Source: JADGGV01 sp035715725
GTDB taxonomy: Bacteria; Gemmatimonadota; Gemmatimonadetes; Longimicrobiales; RSA9
Length of the DNA: 24,456 nucleotides
Assembly (NCBI GenBank): GCA_035715725.1
Contig: DASTKT010000043.1
Coordinates: 1 to 24,456, forward strand
Reading direction: 5' to 3'
Below are positions 7,535 to 15,886 of this stretch, in pieces. The notes below the pieces were generated by a model. The model saw only the letters and a program-made list of their open reading frames with translations, made no database searches and was not told the origin of the DNA. Position numbers and translations under genes: made by a program. Each line of letters starts with the position of its first letter. Position 1 is the first letter of the stretch.

Positions 7535-8257
7535 TCACCGCAGCGCCCGCAGCGCCCGCCCGATGTACTCCCACACCGCCGGATCGAACCCCGCCCGCTC
7601 CCGCACGGCCGGCTCGTTCCGGTACAGCTCCCGCACCCCCGCGGCCACGCCCGCGTCGCCGCCGGTGAACTCCTCGACCAGCCCCTTCCACCGGCGCGCG
7701 AGGGCGAGGACGGGCTCGCTCGTGGGGTCGGTCCCCTTCTCCATCTCCGCCTTCACCTCCGCGATCAGCACCGGCCACGCGGCCTCCACCTCCTTGATCC
7801 GCGCCGCGCCGACCCGCTCCCCCTGCTGGCGGATCCGCTCGAGCTGCTCCGCCGTGAAGTATTTCTCGTGCATCGCCATCTCCTCCATCGTCTCGAGGAA
7901 CTCCTCGGCGGACACGCTCCCGTCCGCCGTCAGCCGGGCCGCCATCCGCTCCAGCCGCCCGAGGAGCCGCGCCTTCAGCGCGATCTCCTCCCGCAGCCGC
8001 CCGACGTGCAGCCCGATCACCTCCCCCAGCGAGCCGCCCGGCCGGGCCAGGCACTCGCGGATCTCCTCCAGCGACAGCCCCAGCTCCCGCAACGACCGGA
8101 TCCGTTGCAGCCGCTCGATGTCCTCCGCCGCGTACAGCCGGTATCCCGCCGCCGTCCGCGCCGAGGGCGTCAAAAGCCCGATCTCGTCGTAATGGTGCAG
8201 CGTCCGCACGGTCAGCCCCGTCGCCTCCGCCAGCTCGCCGACCTTCCACACCCTCAT
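7535..8257 (-). CDS. MerR family regulator with C-terminal TipAS domain
   Basis: The protein has 240 residues. The N-terminal MerR domain shows VGELAEATGLTVRTLHHYDE (6-25) and the wing signature GLLTPSARTAAGYRLY, followed by a coiled-coil dimerisation helix. From about 110 on, the sequence matches a TipAS ligand-binding domain: MHEKYFTAEQLERI, then EVEAAWPVLIAEVKAEMEKG and ARRWKGLVEEFTGGD. The ATG at 8257 has AAGGAGG upstream. TipA proteins bind thiopeptide or other multidrug ligands and then activate promoters with long spacers. Here the TipAS part has no cysteine, so covalent thiopeptide capture of the TipAL type looks unlikely. Its own promoter has the 19-bp spacer expected of a MerR target. 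No transporter or enzyme follows it, so its targets besides itself are unknown. Confidence 0.95.
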   Translation of the reverse strand: MRVWKVGELAEATGLTVRTLHHYDEIGLLTPSARTAAGYRLYAAEDIERLQRIRSLRELGLSLEEIRECLARPGGSLGEVIGLHVGRLREEIALKARLLGRLERMAARLTADGSVSAEEFLETMEEMAMHEKYFTAEQLERIRQQGERVGAARIKEVEAAWPVLIAEVKAEMEKGTDPTSEPVLALARRWKGLVEEFTGGDAGVAAGVRELYRNEPAVRERAGFDPAVWEYIGRALRALR

Positions 8258-8286
8258 TCGTCGCCTCCTTCCGGGCCCCGGCATGG

Positions 8287-8317
8287 ATGCTAAACCCCCA
8301 CGTAGCGTGAGGGTCAA
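8287..8317 (-). promoter_or_regulatory. MerR-type promoter (19-bp spacer) with dyad operator
   Basis: On the minus strand, TTGACC (8317-8312) and TAGCAT (8292-8287) are 19 bp apart. The spacer region carries the imperfect dyad ACCCTCACG-CTA-CGTGGGGGT, 8 of 9 pairs matching. The long spacer is the classic target of MerR activators, which twist the DNA to align the boxes. A leader of about 23 nt would reach the MerR ATG, so the gene probably controls itself. Confidence 0.78.
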
Positions 8318-8343
8318 GGGGCATCAACACGCGATCGCCGCGA

Positions 8344-8425
8344 AGCCTCACGCTCGCGGGCGTCTCAGCGGTCCTTCTGTGTCGCACGGAGCCGCGGAGG
8401 GGTGGAGTCCATGTCATTCGGGGAC
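8344..8425. repeat. Degenerate fragment of the dispersed element family (copy C, part 1)
   Basis: The segment contains GCCTCAC, GTGTCGCACGGAGCC (8379-8393), GCCGCGGAGG and ATGTCATTC. All of these occur in the copy at 20121-20377, although the last is inverted relative to that copy. GGCTCCGTGTGACGC at 8645-8659 is the reverse complement of 8379-8393 with two mismatches. Together with the hairpin element between them, this makes a rearranged patch rather than a clean copy. Confidence 0.5.
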
Positions 8426-8481
8426 GGGGCCGAACGGCCAGGCCGGCGTGATGGGAATCTGTACCGAATCACACATGGAAT

Positions 8482-8555
8482 GCGCCCGGTGGGATGCCTC
8501 CCACCGGGCGCTTCACATTCCCCGGAAACCATCTACTGCCCGGTACTCCTCCGCG
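8482..8555 (+). repeat. Hairpin element, copy 1
   Basis: A perfect 12-bp stem, GCGCCCGGTGGG (8482-8493) with CCCACCGGGCGC (8500-8511), encloses the loop ATGCCT. It is followed by TTCACATTCCCCGGAAAC (8512-8529) and a TGCCCGG...CCTCCGCGG tail. The same arrangement occurs on the minus strand at 20080-19996. Being repeated with its tail argues for a dispersed element rather than a plain terminator. The remainder of the gap to 8711 is similar in style (CTCCGCG and GTGGCTCC units) with no gene. Confidence 0.7.
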
Positions 8556-8711
8556 GCTCCGCGCTCTCCGCGTGAGATGCCGTTCGCCGGCCCGGCCGGG
8601 GCCCATCCGGTGCCCGGAGCCCCGTGGCTCTCCGTGTGCCCCGTGGCTCCGTGTGACGCCTTCCGTTCCTCAGCCCTACCGGAGCGCCGGAGGACCGCCG
8701 GCATGAGCGAT

Positions 8712-10337
8712 TTACCGCGGGCTTCCCCCGTCCGCGCTGGTCTTCGTCAGCGTCGGGTACTTGATGCCGAGCTGCTGCAGGTAGTTGTCGTACTTCGTCT
8801 CGTCGAAGTAGAAGGGCTGCAGCTTGGGCTTGTACTCCTCCATGATCTTGCGGTTGAGCCAGGTGGCCGGCGGGTCGTCCTTGCCGATGAAGGGCGTGTA
8901 CTTCGTGTCCTTGGTCTGGACCTCCCGGAAGTACTTCCAGGCGTCGTCGAGCATCTTCGGGTTGAGGTAGTAGACCAGGGCGGTGCGGGCCATGACCTTT
9001 GCGCCGGCGGTGGCGCCCTTGTGGGCGATGGGCGTGGCCATGGAGATGGCGTTGGACCAGTTGTGCCCCGGCAGCCCCGGGATGTTGGACGGGAAGCGGA
9101 GCGTCACCGTGGGCACGACCCAGGAGACGTCGCCGATGTCGTCGGAGCCGCCGCTCTCGGGGCGGCGCGGCGGGCCGGAGAGGGAGTCGAGCTTCATGGC
9201 CAGGCCGGCCGTGTCGTTGCTGCTGACGAGCTTCTGCACGGCCTTGGCGAGCGCCTGGTCGTCGGCGGTCCAGGTGGGGAGGCCGACGGCCTGGATCTGC
9301 CGGTACATCAGCTCGGCGATCGGCCGGTTGAAGTGCCGCGGCCAGGCGGCGCCGAGGATGTGCTGCTTGACCTCGGTGTCGGTCATCTTCGCGGCGCCCT
9401 CGGCGATGCGCGTGCCGATGTCCCAGTTCTTCTTGATGTTCGGGTAGTCGAGCTCGCGGAAGTAGTACCAGACGGCGGCCTTGGACGGCACGACGTTCGG
9501 CTGGTCGCCGCCATCCGAGATGACGTAGTGGGAGCGCTGGTCGGGGCGCAGGTGCTCGCGGCGGAAGTTCCAGCCCACGTCCATGAGCTCGACGGCGTCG
9601 AGCGCGCTGCGGCCGCGCCAGGGCGCGCCGGCGCTGTGGGCGGACTCGCCGCTGAACAGGTACTCGACGGAGACGATTCCCGTCCCGCTGCCGGCGCCCC
9701 ACGAGACGCCCAGGTTGTCGCCGACGTGGGTGAAGAAGACCGCATCCACGTCCTTGAAGACGCCGTCGCGCACGAACCACTCCTTCGAGCCGAGCAGCTC
9801 CTCGGCGACGCCGGGCCAGAGCACGAGCGTCCCCGGGATCTTCTCGCGCTCCATGATCTTCTTGAGCGCGAGCGCCGCGGTGACGTTCACCGCCTGCCCC
9901 GAGTTGTGCCCCTCGCCGTGCCCCGGCGCGCCCTCCACGATCGGCTCGTGCCAGGCGACGCCGGGCTTCTGGCTCGCCTTCGGGATCCCGTCGATGTCGC
10001 TGCCGAACGCGATCACGGGCTTCCCCGACCCCCACTTCGCGACCCACGCCGTGGGGATCCCGGCCACGCCGGTCTGCACCTCGAAGCCGTTCTTGCGCAG
10101 GAGGTCCGTCACGTACTTCGACGTCTCGACCTCCTGGAAGCCGAGCTCCGAGAAGCTGAAGATCTTGTCGACCATCACCTGCGTGAGCTTCCGGTTCGCC
10201 TCCACCTCGGCCGTCACGTCCTGCAGCAGCTTGTTCTGCTTGCCGGACTGGGCGGACGCGGCGGTGGGGGCGAGGACGGCCGACGCGAGCGCGAGGACCG
10301 ATGCCAGCCGGAGCGTCGGCGATGCGGGTGTTCTCAT
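8712..10337 (-). CDS. Exported M20 family metallo-amidohydrolase (AbgB-like)
   Basis: The protein has 541 residues. A Sec signal peptide (1-30, ending AASAQ) predicts export. The M20 catalytic fold shows the metal-site segment FGSDIDGIP (111-119), the GHGEGHN segment (139-145), the catalytic Glu pair AEE (178-180) and FFTHVGDN (201-208). A dimerisation domain contains FSGESAHSAGAPWRGRSALDA (about 228-248) and NVVPSKA. The closest known type is the AbgB/aminoacylase branch, which hydrolyses N-acyl amino acids or p-aminobenzoyl-glutamate. In most M20D enzymes the motif reads GHxCGHD; here Glu142 replaces the cysteine and Asn145 the aspartate. The ATG at 10337 has AGGAG upstream. The gene stands alone, with hairpins or intergenic DNA on each side. 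The substrate is unknown; a periplasmic or secreted peptide-scavenging role is inference. Confidence 0.93.
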   Translation of the reverse strand: MRTPASPTLRLASVLALASAVLAPTAASAQSGKQNKLLQDVTAEVEANRKLTQVMVDKIFSFSELGFQEVETSKYVTDLLRKNGFEVQTGVAGIPTAWVAKWGSGKPVIAFGSDIDGIPKASQKPGVAWHEPIVEGAPGHGEGHNSGQAVNVTAALALKKIMEREKIPGTLVLWPGVAEELLGSKEWFVRDGVFKDVDAVFFTHVGDNLGVSWGAGSGTGIVSVEYLFSGESAHSAGAPWRGRSALDAVELMDVGWNFRREHLRPDQRSHYVISDGGDQPNVVPSKAAVWYYFRELDYPNIKKNWDIGTRIAEGAAKMTDTEVKQHILGAAWPRHFNRPIAELMYRQIQAVGLPTWTADDQALAKAVQKLVSSNDTAGLAMKLDSLSGPPRRPESGGSDDIGDVSWVVPTVTLRFPSNIPGLPGHNWSNAISMATPIAHKGATAGAKVMARTALVYYLNPKMLDDAWKYFREVQTKDTKYTPFIGKDDPPATWLNRKIMEEYKPKLQPFYFDETKYDNYLQQLGIKYPTLTKTSADGGSPR

Positions 10338-10487
10338 GGCGTCTCCTGAACGGGCGGGATGCGGCTCCCGGTCGGTTCCGCGGCGCCGCGGGATCGGCGC
10401 GGCTTCCTGGAGGGGCGCCCCTCGGCAGGCGGCCGGCCGCGCCGGCGGAATCGGTCTCGGGAGTGCGTCTCTGGAGTGATGCGGCAC

Positions 10488-10516
10488 AATGTACGGCGGG
10501 AACGCGACGTCGCCAA
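10488..10516 (-). promoter_or_regulatory. Candidate promoter of the M20 amidohydrolase gene
   Basis: On the minus strand, TTGGCG (10516-10511) and TACATT (10493-10488) are 17 bp apart, each matching consensus at four of six positions. The implied leader is about 145 nt. It is the only AT-containing candidate between the permease end and the amidohydrolase start. Confidence 0.4.
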
Positions 10517-10557
10517 CGGCGGCGTCCCGGGGCGACGCACGCGCCCGCGAGCGCCCC

Positions 10558-10580
10558 GCGCTCGTCGCACCCACGAGCGC
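10558..10580 (-). terminator. Hairpin downstream of the ADOP permease gene
   Basis: GCGCTCGT (10558-10565) and ACGAGCGC (10573-10580) form a perfect 8-bp stem with a 7-base loop, 33 nt beyond the permease stop on the minus strand. There is no T-run. It lies before the candidate amidohydrolase promoter, as a terminator should. Confidence 0.5.
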
Positions 10581-10613
10581 CCGGCGGTCGCTACACCCGC
10601 GAGTGCCGCGCCG

Positions 10614-13259
10614 TCACTCCGCCCGCAGCGTGGACGCCGGGTCCACCCGCGCCGCGCGGGACGCCGGCACCCAGCACGCGACGAGCGCCGCGAGGACGAG
10701 CACGCCGGCGACGCCGGCGTACGTGAGCGGATCGCTCGCGGAGACGCCGAACAGCAGCCCATCGAGCAGGCGGGTGGCGGCGAGCGCGGCCGCGAGACCG
10801 AGGACCAGGCCAACGGTCGTCAGCGCGAGCCCCCGCCGGACCACCATCGCTACGATCTCCGCGCGGGATGCGCCCAGCGCCGCGCGCACGCCGATCTCCC
10901 GCATCCGCTCGACGACGCCGCCCGCCAGCACGCCGTAGAGGCCCGCGCCCGCGAGCGCCACCGCCACCGCGGCGAACGCGCCGAACAGGAGCAGCGCGAA
11001 GCGGCGCTGCGCCGCCGAGTCGGCGACCAGCCGCTCCATCGTCGCCACGCGCGTGATCGGCTGGTCCTTGTCCACCGCGTGGACCGCCCGCCGAAGCGCC
11101 GGCAGCAGCGCCGCCGCGTCGCCGCGCGTGCGCACGACCAGCGTGAGCGCGCCGTCCGCGAACGGCCACTGCGCCTCGGGGACGTAGATCGCGTCCGGCT
11201 GCTCGGCCGCGAGCGAGACCTGGCGCACGTCGCCGACGATGCCGACGATCGTGCGCCACGCCCCCTCCGTGGCGGAGCCCATGCGCACGCGCTGCCCGAT
11301 CGGGTCCTCGCCCGGCCAGCCGCGCCGCGCGAACGACTCGTTGATCAGCACGACGGGCGGCGCATCCGCGCGGTCGCGCGCCGTGAGCGCGCGGCCGCGC
11401 ACGAGCGGGATCCCCATCGTCTGGAGGTAGCCGTCGCTCACGGCGTAGCGGTGCGCGCTCGGGTCCTGCTCCGGATTGGCCCGCGACCACGACTCGCTGT
11501 GCACGCCGTACTGGTCGAAGTCGTCGCTCAGCGGGAGCTGGCTCGTGAGCGCCGCCGACTCCACGCCCGGCACCGCGCGCACGCCCTCCAGCACGCGGTC
11601 GAAGAACGCGTGCGTCGCCGTGTCGTCGGCGAAGCGCGGACCGGACGTCTGCACCTGCACGGTGAGCAGGCCGTGCGCGTCGAAGCCCGGCGAGACCGCG
11701 AGCAGCCGCGACACGCTCTTCAGCAGCAGCCCGGCGCCGACCAACAGCACGAGCGCCAGCGCGACCTCCGCCACCACCAGCGCCCCGCGCAGGCGCCGCG
11801 ACGTCCCCGCGATCCGCCGCGTCCCCCGCTGGATCCGCTCGTTCAGCTCGCCGCGCCCCGCCACGAGCGCGGGCAGCAACCCGAACAGCACTCCGACCAG
11901 CGTCGTCAGCGCGAACGCGAAACCCGCCGCGCGCGCGTCCACGCGGATCGCATCGAGCCGCGGCAGCCCCGCCGGGCTGATCGCGACGAGCGCCCGCACG
12001 CCCGGCACGGCCACCGCCATCGACGCCGCGCCGCCGACGAGCGCCAGCAGCAGGCTCTCCGCCAGGAGCTGCCGGACGAGCCGGCCGCGGCTCGCGCCCA
12101 GCGCCGTCCGGATCGAGAACTCCGCCTCCCGCTGCGCCGCCCGGGCCAGCAGCAGGTTCATCACGTTCGCGCACGCCAGCAGGAGCACGAGCGCGACCGC
12201 GCCCAGGACCGCCAGCAGCACCGGCCGCACCCCGCCCGCCACCTCCTCCCGCAGCGGCACCAGCCGGAAGCCGGCGCGCGGATACTCCGTCGGGTGCTCG
12301 CTCACCACTCGCGCCGACAGCGCGTCCATCTCCCGCGCCGCCGCCCCGACCGCCACCCCCTGCCGCAGCCGCCCCACCGCCCGCAGGTGCCGGCACGTCC
12401 GGCACGCCCACGCCAGCGACGCGTCGTAGCGCAGCGGTGCCCACAGCCGCGCCTTCGGGTCCAGCAGGTTCTCGAACCCCGCCGGCATCACCCCCACCAC
12501 CGTCCACGGCGAGCCGTCCAGCGTCACCTTGCGCCCCACGATCCCGGCATCGCCGCCGAAACGGCTCCGCCACAGCCCGTGGCTCAGCACGACCACCCGC
12601 TCCGCGCCCGGCGCATCCTCCGCCGCGTCGAAGCCCCGTCCCAGCGCCGGCGCGACCCCCAGCACCCGAAAGTACGTCCACGACACCCGCTGCCCGTCCA
12701 GCCGCTCCGGCTCGCCCCGACCCGTCACCGTCGGCAGCCAGTCCCGCACCGCCGCCACCGCCTCGAACGAGCGGCTCTCCCGCGCCACGTCCGCGTATGT
12801 CGCGAACCCCGTGTTCGTCTTCTCCCCGTCCAGCCCCCGCTCCCACACCATCACGATCCGCTCCGCCCCCGGATACGGCAGCGACTCGAACAGGATCGGC
12901 CGAACCACGCTGAAGATCGCCGTGTTCGCCCCGATCCCCAGCGCCAGCGTCAGGACCGCGACGACGGTGAAGCCCGGCGCCCGCACGAGCAGCCGCGCCG
13001 CCAGCCGCACGTCGCGCAGCAGATCCTCCACCGGCCTCACGCCGCGCGCGTCCCGCGTCGCCTCCGCGTACTGGTCCACTCCCCCGAACGACCGCGCCGC
13101 CTCCCGCCGCGCCGCCTCCGGCGCGAGCCCCCGCTCCGCCTCCAGCCGTCGCGCCTCCATCTCCAGGTGGAACCCGATCTCCTCCGCCATCTCCCGCTCC
13201 ACCCGCCGCCGCGCCAGTAGCGCCCCCAGCCGCTCCCGCCAGTCCGATACGAGGCTCAT
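10614..13259 (-). CDS. ADOP-type duplicated ABC permease (MacB/FtsX-like, without ATPase)
   Basis: The protein has 881 residues. It begins with the soluble prefix domain typical of acidobacterial duplicated orphan permeases (about 1-80, RRVEREMAEEIGFHLEMEARR). The first membrane helix follows, starting RAPGFTVVAVLTLALGIGANTAIFSVV. A MacB-like periplasmic domain comes next (PAGFENLLDPKARLWAPL), then an FtsX block around VALVLLLACANVMNLLLARAA with REAEFSIRTALGASRGRLVRQ. A second periplasmic domain and a second FtsX block end in REIGVRAALGASRAEIVAMVV. The ATG at 13259 has AAGGAG upstream. No ATP-binding subunit is nearby, as usual for this group, and the PadR regulator that often precedes these genes is absent here. 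A 7-bp inverted repeat lies just before the RBS. The role is probably export or mechanotransmission at the inner membrane; the substrate is unknown. Codon third positions are G-rich at the 5' end and C-rich at the 3' end. Confidence 0.96.
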   Translation of the reverse strand: MSLVSDWRERLGALLARRRVEREMAEEIGFHLEMEARRLEAERGLAPEAARREAARSFGGVDQYAEATRDARGVRPVEDLLRDVRLAARLLVRAPGFTVVAVLTLALGIGANTAIFSVVRPILFESLPYPGAERIVMVWERGLDGEKTNTGFATYADVARESRSFEAVAAVRDWLPTVTGRGEPERLDGQRVSWTYFRVLGVAPALGRGFDAAEDAPGAERVVVLSHGLWRSRFGGDAGIVGRKVTLDGSPWTVVGVMPAGFENLLDPKARLWAPLRYDASLAWACRTCRHLRAVGRLRQGVAVGAAAREMDALSARVVSEHPTEYPRAGFRLVPLREEVAGGVRPVLLAVLGAVALVLLLACANVMNLLLARAAQREAEFSIRTALGASRGRLVRQLLAESLLLALVGGAASMAVAVPGVRALVAISPAGLPRLDAIRVDARAAGFAFALTTLVGVLFGLLPALVAGRGELNERIQRGTRRIAGTSRRLRGALVVAEVALALVLLVGAGLLLKSVSRLLAVSPGFDAHGLLTVQVQTSGPRFADDTATHAFFDRVLEGVRAVPGVESAALTSQLPLSDDFDQYGVHSESWSRANPEQDPSAHRYAVSDGYLQTMGIPLVRGRALTARDRADAPPVVLINESFARRGWPGEDPIGQRVRMGSATEGAWRTIVGIVGDVRQVSLAAEQPDAIYVPEAQWPFADGALTLVVRTRGDAAALLPALRRAVHAVDKDQPITRVATMERLVADSAAQRRFALLLFGAFAAVAVALAGAGLYGVLAGGVVERMREIGVRAALGASRAEIVAMVVRRGLALTTVGLVLGLAAALAATRLLDGLLFGVSASDPLTYAGVAGVLVLAALVACWVPASRAARVDPASTLRAE

Positions 13260-13269
13260 CGCGCCACTC

Positions 13270-13286
13270 CTTCAGAGGATCTGAAG
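13270..13286. promoter_or_regulatory. Inverted repeat just upstream of the permease RBS
   Basis: CTTCAGA (13270-13276) and TCTGAAG (13280-13286) form a perfect 7-bp dyad with a 3-base centre. On the minus strand its last bases run into the GAAGGAG ribosome-binding site of the permease. It could be an operator or a small RNA structure controlling translation. Confidence 0.4.
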
Positions 13287-13412
13287 AAAGAATGCGGGCG
13301 CCGCTGCCGATGGACAAGCGGAGTGGGGCGAGTGGCGGCGAACGCGACGTGGGGCGCACCCGCCCGCGGAGCCCGGTGCACGGCCGCCGACCGGCCGTCG
13401 GCCTCGGCGCGA

Positions 13413-13445
13413 CCGTCGGTGCGGCGCGGGCGCCGCGCCGGACGG
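13413..13445 (-). terminator. Two-part hairpin after the aminotransferase gene
   Basis: The outer stem is CCGTC (13413-13417) with GACGG (13441-13445). Inside it, GCGGCGC (13421-13427) pairs with GCGCCGC (13430-13436). It begins 2 nt after the aminotransferase stop on the minus strand and precedes the permease gene, which then needs its own promoter. No T-run is present. Confidence 0.45.
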
Positions 13446-13447
13446 CC

Positions 13448-14539
13448 TCAGCCCAGCGCCGCCGCCAGCCGCCGCAGCCCCTCCTCCAGCACCGCCGTGT
13501 CCATGCCGAAGCCGATGCGGAACGCCGCCGGGTCGCCGAAGAAGCGCCCCGGCGCGACCGTCGTGTCGTAGCGGGTCTCCAGCCGCTCGACCAGCGCGTC
13601 GACGTCGCCGCCGTCCAGCCGCACGAAGCCGACGGTGCCGGCCGGCGGGCGCAGCCACGAGAGGCGCGGCTCCGCGGCGACGAACGCGTCCACGACGTCG
13701 CGGTTGTGCGCGGTCAGCGCTTCGAGCGGCGCGAGCAGCGCCGTCGCGCGCGCGAGCGCCCGCGTGGCGAGCCGCTCGGACGGCATCGCGAGCGTCGTGA
13801 AGAACAGGTTCTGGACGCGGCGGATCCGCTCCGCCAGCTCCGGCGCGGCCAGGATCCAGCCGACGCGCACGCCGTCCAGGCCGTACGCCTTCGTCAGGCT
13901 GCGCGTCGTGACGAAGCGGGGCGAGACGTGGACGGCCGAGCCGTGCCCGCCGGCGTGCAGCCACTCGAGGTAGACCTCGTCCACGAGCACGTGCAGGTCG
14001 TGCGCGTCCGCGAGCTCGGCCAGCGCGATGAGCTCCGGAGCGCCGATCAGGGCGCCGCTCGGGTTGTGCAGGTTCGTGAGCACGAGGAGCCGGGTGCGCG
14101 GCGTGAGCGCGGCGCGCACGCGCTCCGGGTCCACCGCGTAGGCGTCGGCGCGCGCCCGCTCGAAGAAGCGCACGCCGGCGTGCAGGTATCTCGGCACGGC
14201 GTGCAGCGGCTCGTACGTCGGGCTCTCGAGGAGCACCTCGTCGCCCGGCTGGAGGAGCGTGGCGCAGACCAGGTGGTTGGCGAGGGAGGCGCCGGTGGCG
14301 AGCACGATCCGGCGCGCGTCGACGCCGTAGCGCGCGCCGAGCGCCTCGAGCAGCGGCGGCCAGCCGGAGGTGTTCGCGCCCGCGGGCGCGAGATCCTCCA
14401 GCACGGGATCGAGCAGCTCCAGCGGGCACGCCCGCACGCCGCTCGCCGAGAGGTTCCAGCGGATCCCGGCACGCGACTTCGCCCACTCCAGGTAGCGGCT
14501 CCCCGGCGCGTCCGCGCCCGCCGCGATCCGTTCCCTCAC
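13448..14539 (-). CDS. PLP-dependent aminotransferase, class I/II fold
   Basis: The gene encodes 363 residues with the fold-type I aminotransferase motifs in order: ATGASLANHL (81-90), ESPTYEPL (105-112), NLHNPSG (156-162), VDEVYLEWLH (186-195) and SLTKAYGLDGVRVGW (214-228). Lys217 is the expected Schiff-base lysine and Asp187 should contact the pyridine nitrogen. The start is the GTG at 14539, preceded by GGAGG. It overlaps the stop of the permease gene as GTGA, which implies translational coupling. A longer in-frame start would cover much of the permease gene. The substrate is unknown, but coupling to an amino-acid permease suggests the transported amino acid or a product of it. Confidence 0.94.
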   Translation of the reverse strand: MRERIAAGADAPGSRYLEWAKSRAGIRWNLSASGVRACPLELLDPVLEDLAPAGANTSGWPPLLEALGARYGVDARRIVLATGASLANHLVCATLLQPGDEVLLESPTYEPLHAVPRYLHAGVRFFERARADAYAVDPERVRAALTPRTRLLVLTNLHNPSGALIGAPELIALAELADAHDLHVLVDEVYLEWLHAGGHGSAVHVSPRFVTTRSLTKAYGLDGVRVGWILAAPELAERIRRVQNLFFTTLAMPSERLATRALARATALLAPLEALTAHNRDVVDAFVAAEPRLSWLRPPAGTVGFVRLDGGDVDALVERLETRYDTTVAPGRFFGDPAAFRIGFGMDTAVLEEGLRRLAAALG

Positions 14540-15879
14540 GCGCGCCTCCGGCGCCAGAAGAGGAAGACCGGCACGCCGAGCGCGATCAGCGCGCCGCCGA
14601 TCGCGGCGTTCACGGGGTTCGACCGGACGGAGCTGAGCACCACGAACGCGGCGACGGCCACGAAGCCCGCCGGGAGCCACGGGTAGCCCGGCGCGCGGAA
14701 GCCGCCCTCGTCGGCCGCGGGGTGCGCGCGCCGCCGGTACACGAACAGCGTGGCCACGACGCTGCCGAAGAAGATCCAGTCGCCGAAGACGACGTAGTCG
14801 AGGAGCTGGCCGTACGTGCCGGAGAGGAGCAGCAGCACGGCCCACGCGGCCTGGAAGAGGATCGCGCCGCCGGGCGTGCGCCAGCGCGGGTGCAGCTCGG
14901 CGGCCCAGCCGAAGAACAGGCCGTCGTCGGCCATGGCCTGGTAGACGCGCGGCGCCGCCAGGATCGACAGGTTGAGGAAGCCGAACGTCGAGGCGACGAT
15001 CCCCAGCGCGATCGCCGTCCCGCCCGCCGGCCCGAGCGCCGCCCGCATCGTGTCGGACGCCGGCGCGAGGCTGGCCGCCAGGCCGCCGGCGCCCAGCGTC
15101 GCCAGGTACGCGACGTTCGCGAGCACGTACGCCGCCACCACGATGGCCGTGCCGATCAGGAGCGCGCGCGGCAGGTTGCGGCGCGGCTCCACGATCTCCT
15201 CGGCCACGAAGTTCGCGTTCTGCCAGCCGCCGTACGAGAAGAGCACCGGGATGAGCGCGGCGCCGAGCGCGACGACGAGCAGGGGCCCGCCGGGCGCCGC
15301 CGGCTCCGCGCCCGCGGCCGGCGCCGGCCCGCCGCGCCCCGCGAACGCCAGCGCGACCACGATCAGCACCGCCAGCGCCGCGAGCTTCAGCACCGTGAGC
15401 ACGTTCTGCGTGATGCTGCCGGGGCGGACGCCGAAGTAGTTCACGCCCGAGAGGAGCAGGATCGCGCCGGCCGCCAGCGGCTTGACCGCGCCGCCCGGCA
15501 GGTGCGCCAGGTCCGTGGCGTAGCGCGCGAACGTGACCGCGACCGCGGCGACGCCGCCGGTGTTGATGACCAGCAGCAGCGTCCAGCCGTACAGGAACGC
15601 CGGCAGCGGGCCGAACGCCTCGCGCAGGTAGACGTAGCCGCCGCCGGCCGCGGGGCGGCGCGCGCCCAGCTCCGCGAAGCACATCGCGCCGACCAGCGCC
15701 ACCACGCCGCCGATGGCCCAGGCGCCCAGGATCCAGGCGCCCGTGCCCACGCGCTGCGCGACGATCGCGGGGTTCAGGAAGATCCCCGCGCCGATGATCC
15801 CGCCGACGACGACCATGGTGCCGTCGAAGAGCCCGAGTCGGCGCGCGTAGCTGGTCCTCTGCTCGGTGGTAGTAGACAT
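14536..15879 (-). CDS. APC superfamily amino acid permease
   Basis: The protein has 447 residues and about 12 predicted membrane helices. The first helix has the APC signature VGGIIGAGIFLNP (25-37). FAELGARRPAAGGGYVYLREAFGP marks the conserved loop and helix 3, and SYGGWQNANFVAEEIVEPRRNLPRAL the helix 6-7 region. This fits the LAT/YfnA-like branch of amino acid transporters. The ATG at 15879 starts at the conserved N-terminus but has no Shine-Dalgarno sequence. A promoter ends seven bases before it, so the message may be leaderless. Upstream in-frame ATGs (15948, 16029) also lack an RBS and add no recognisable sequence. It overlaps the aminotransferase gene by 4 bp. Confidence 0.95.
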   Translation of the reverse strand: MSTTTEQRTSYARRLGLFDGTMVVVGGIIGAGIFLNPAIVAQRVGTGAWILGAWAIGGVVALVGAMCFAELGARRPAAGGGYVYLREAFGPLPAFLYGWTLLLVINTGGVAAVAVTFARYATDLAHLPGGAVKPLAAGAILLLSGVNYFGVRPGSITQNVLTVLKLAALAVLIVVALAFAGRGGPAPAAGAEPAAPGGPLLVVALGAALIPVLFSYGGWQNANFVAEEIVEPRRNLPRALLIGTAIVVAAYVLANVAYLATLGAGGLAASLAPASDTMRAALGPAGGTAIALGIVASTFGFLNLSILAAPRVYQAMADDGLFFGWAAELHPRWRTPGGAILFQAAWAVLLLLSGTYGQLLDYVVFGDWIFFGSVVATLFVYRRRAHPAADEGGFRAPGYPWLPAGFVAVAAFVVLSSVRSNPVNAAIGGALIALGVPVFLFWRRRRA

Positions 15880-15886
15880 GGGGGCG

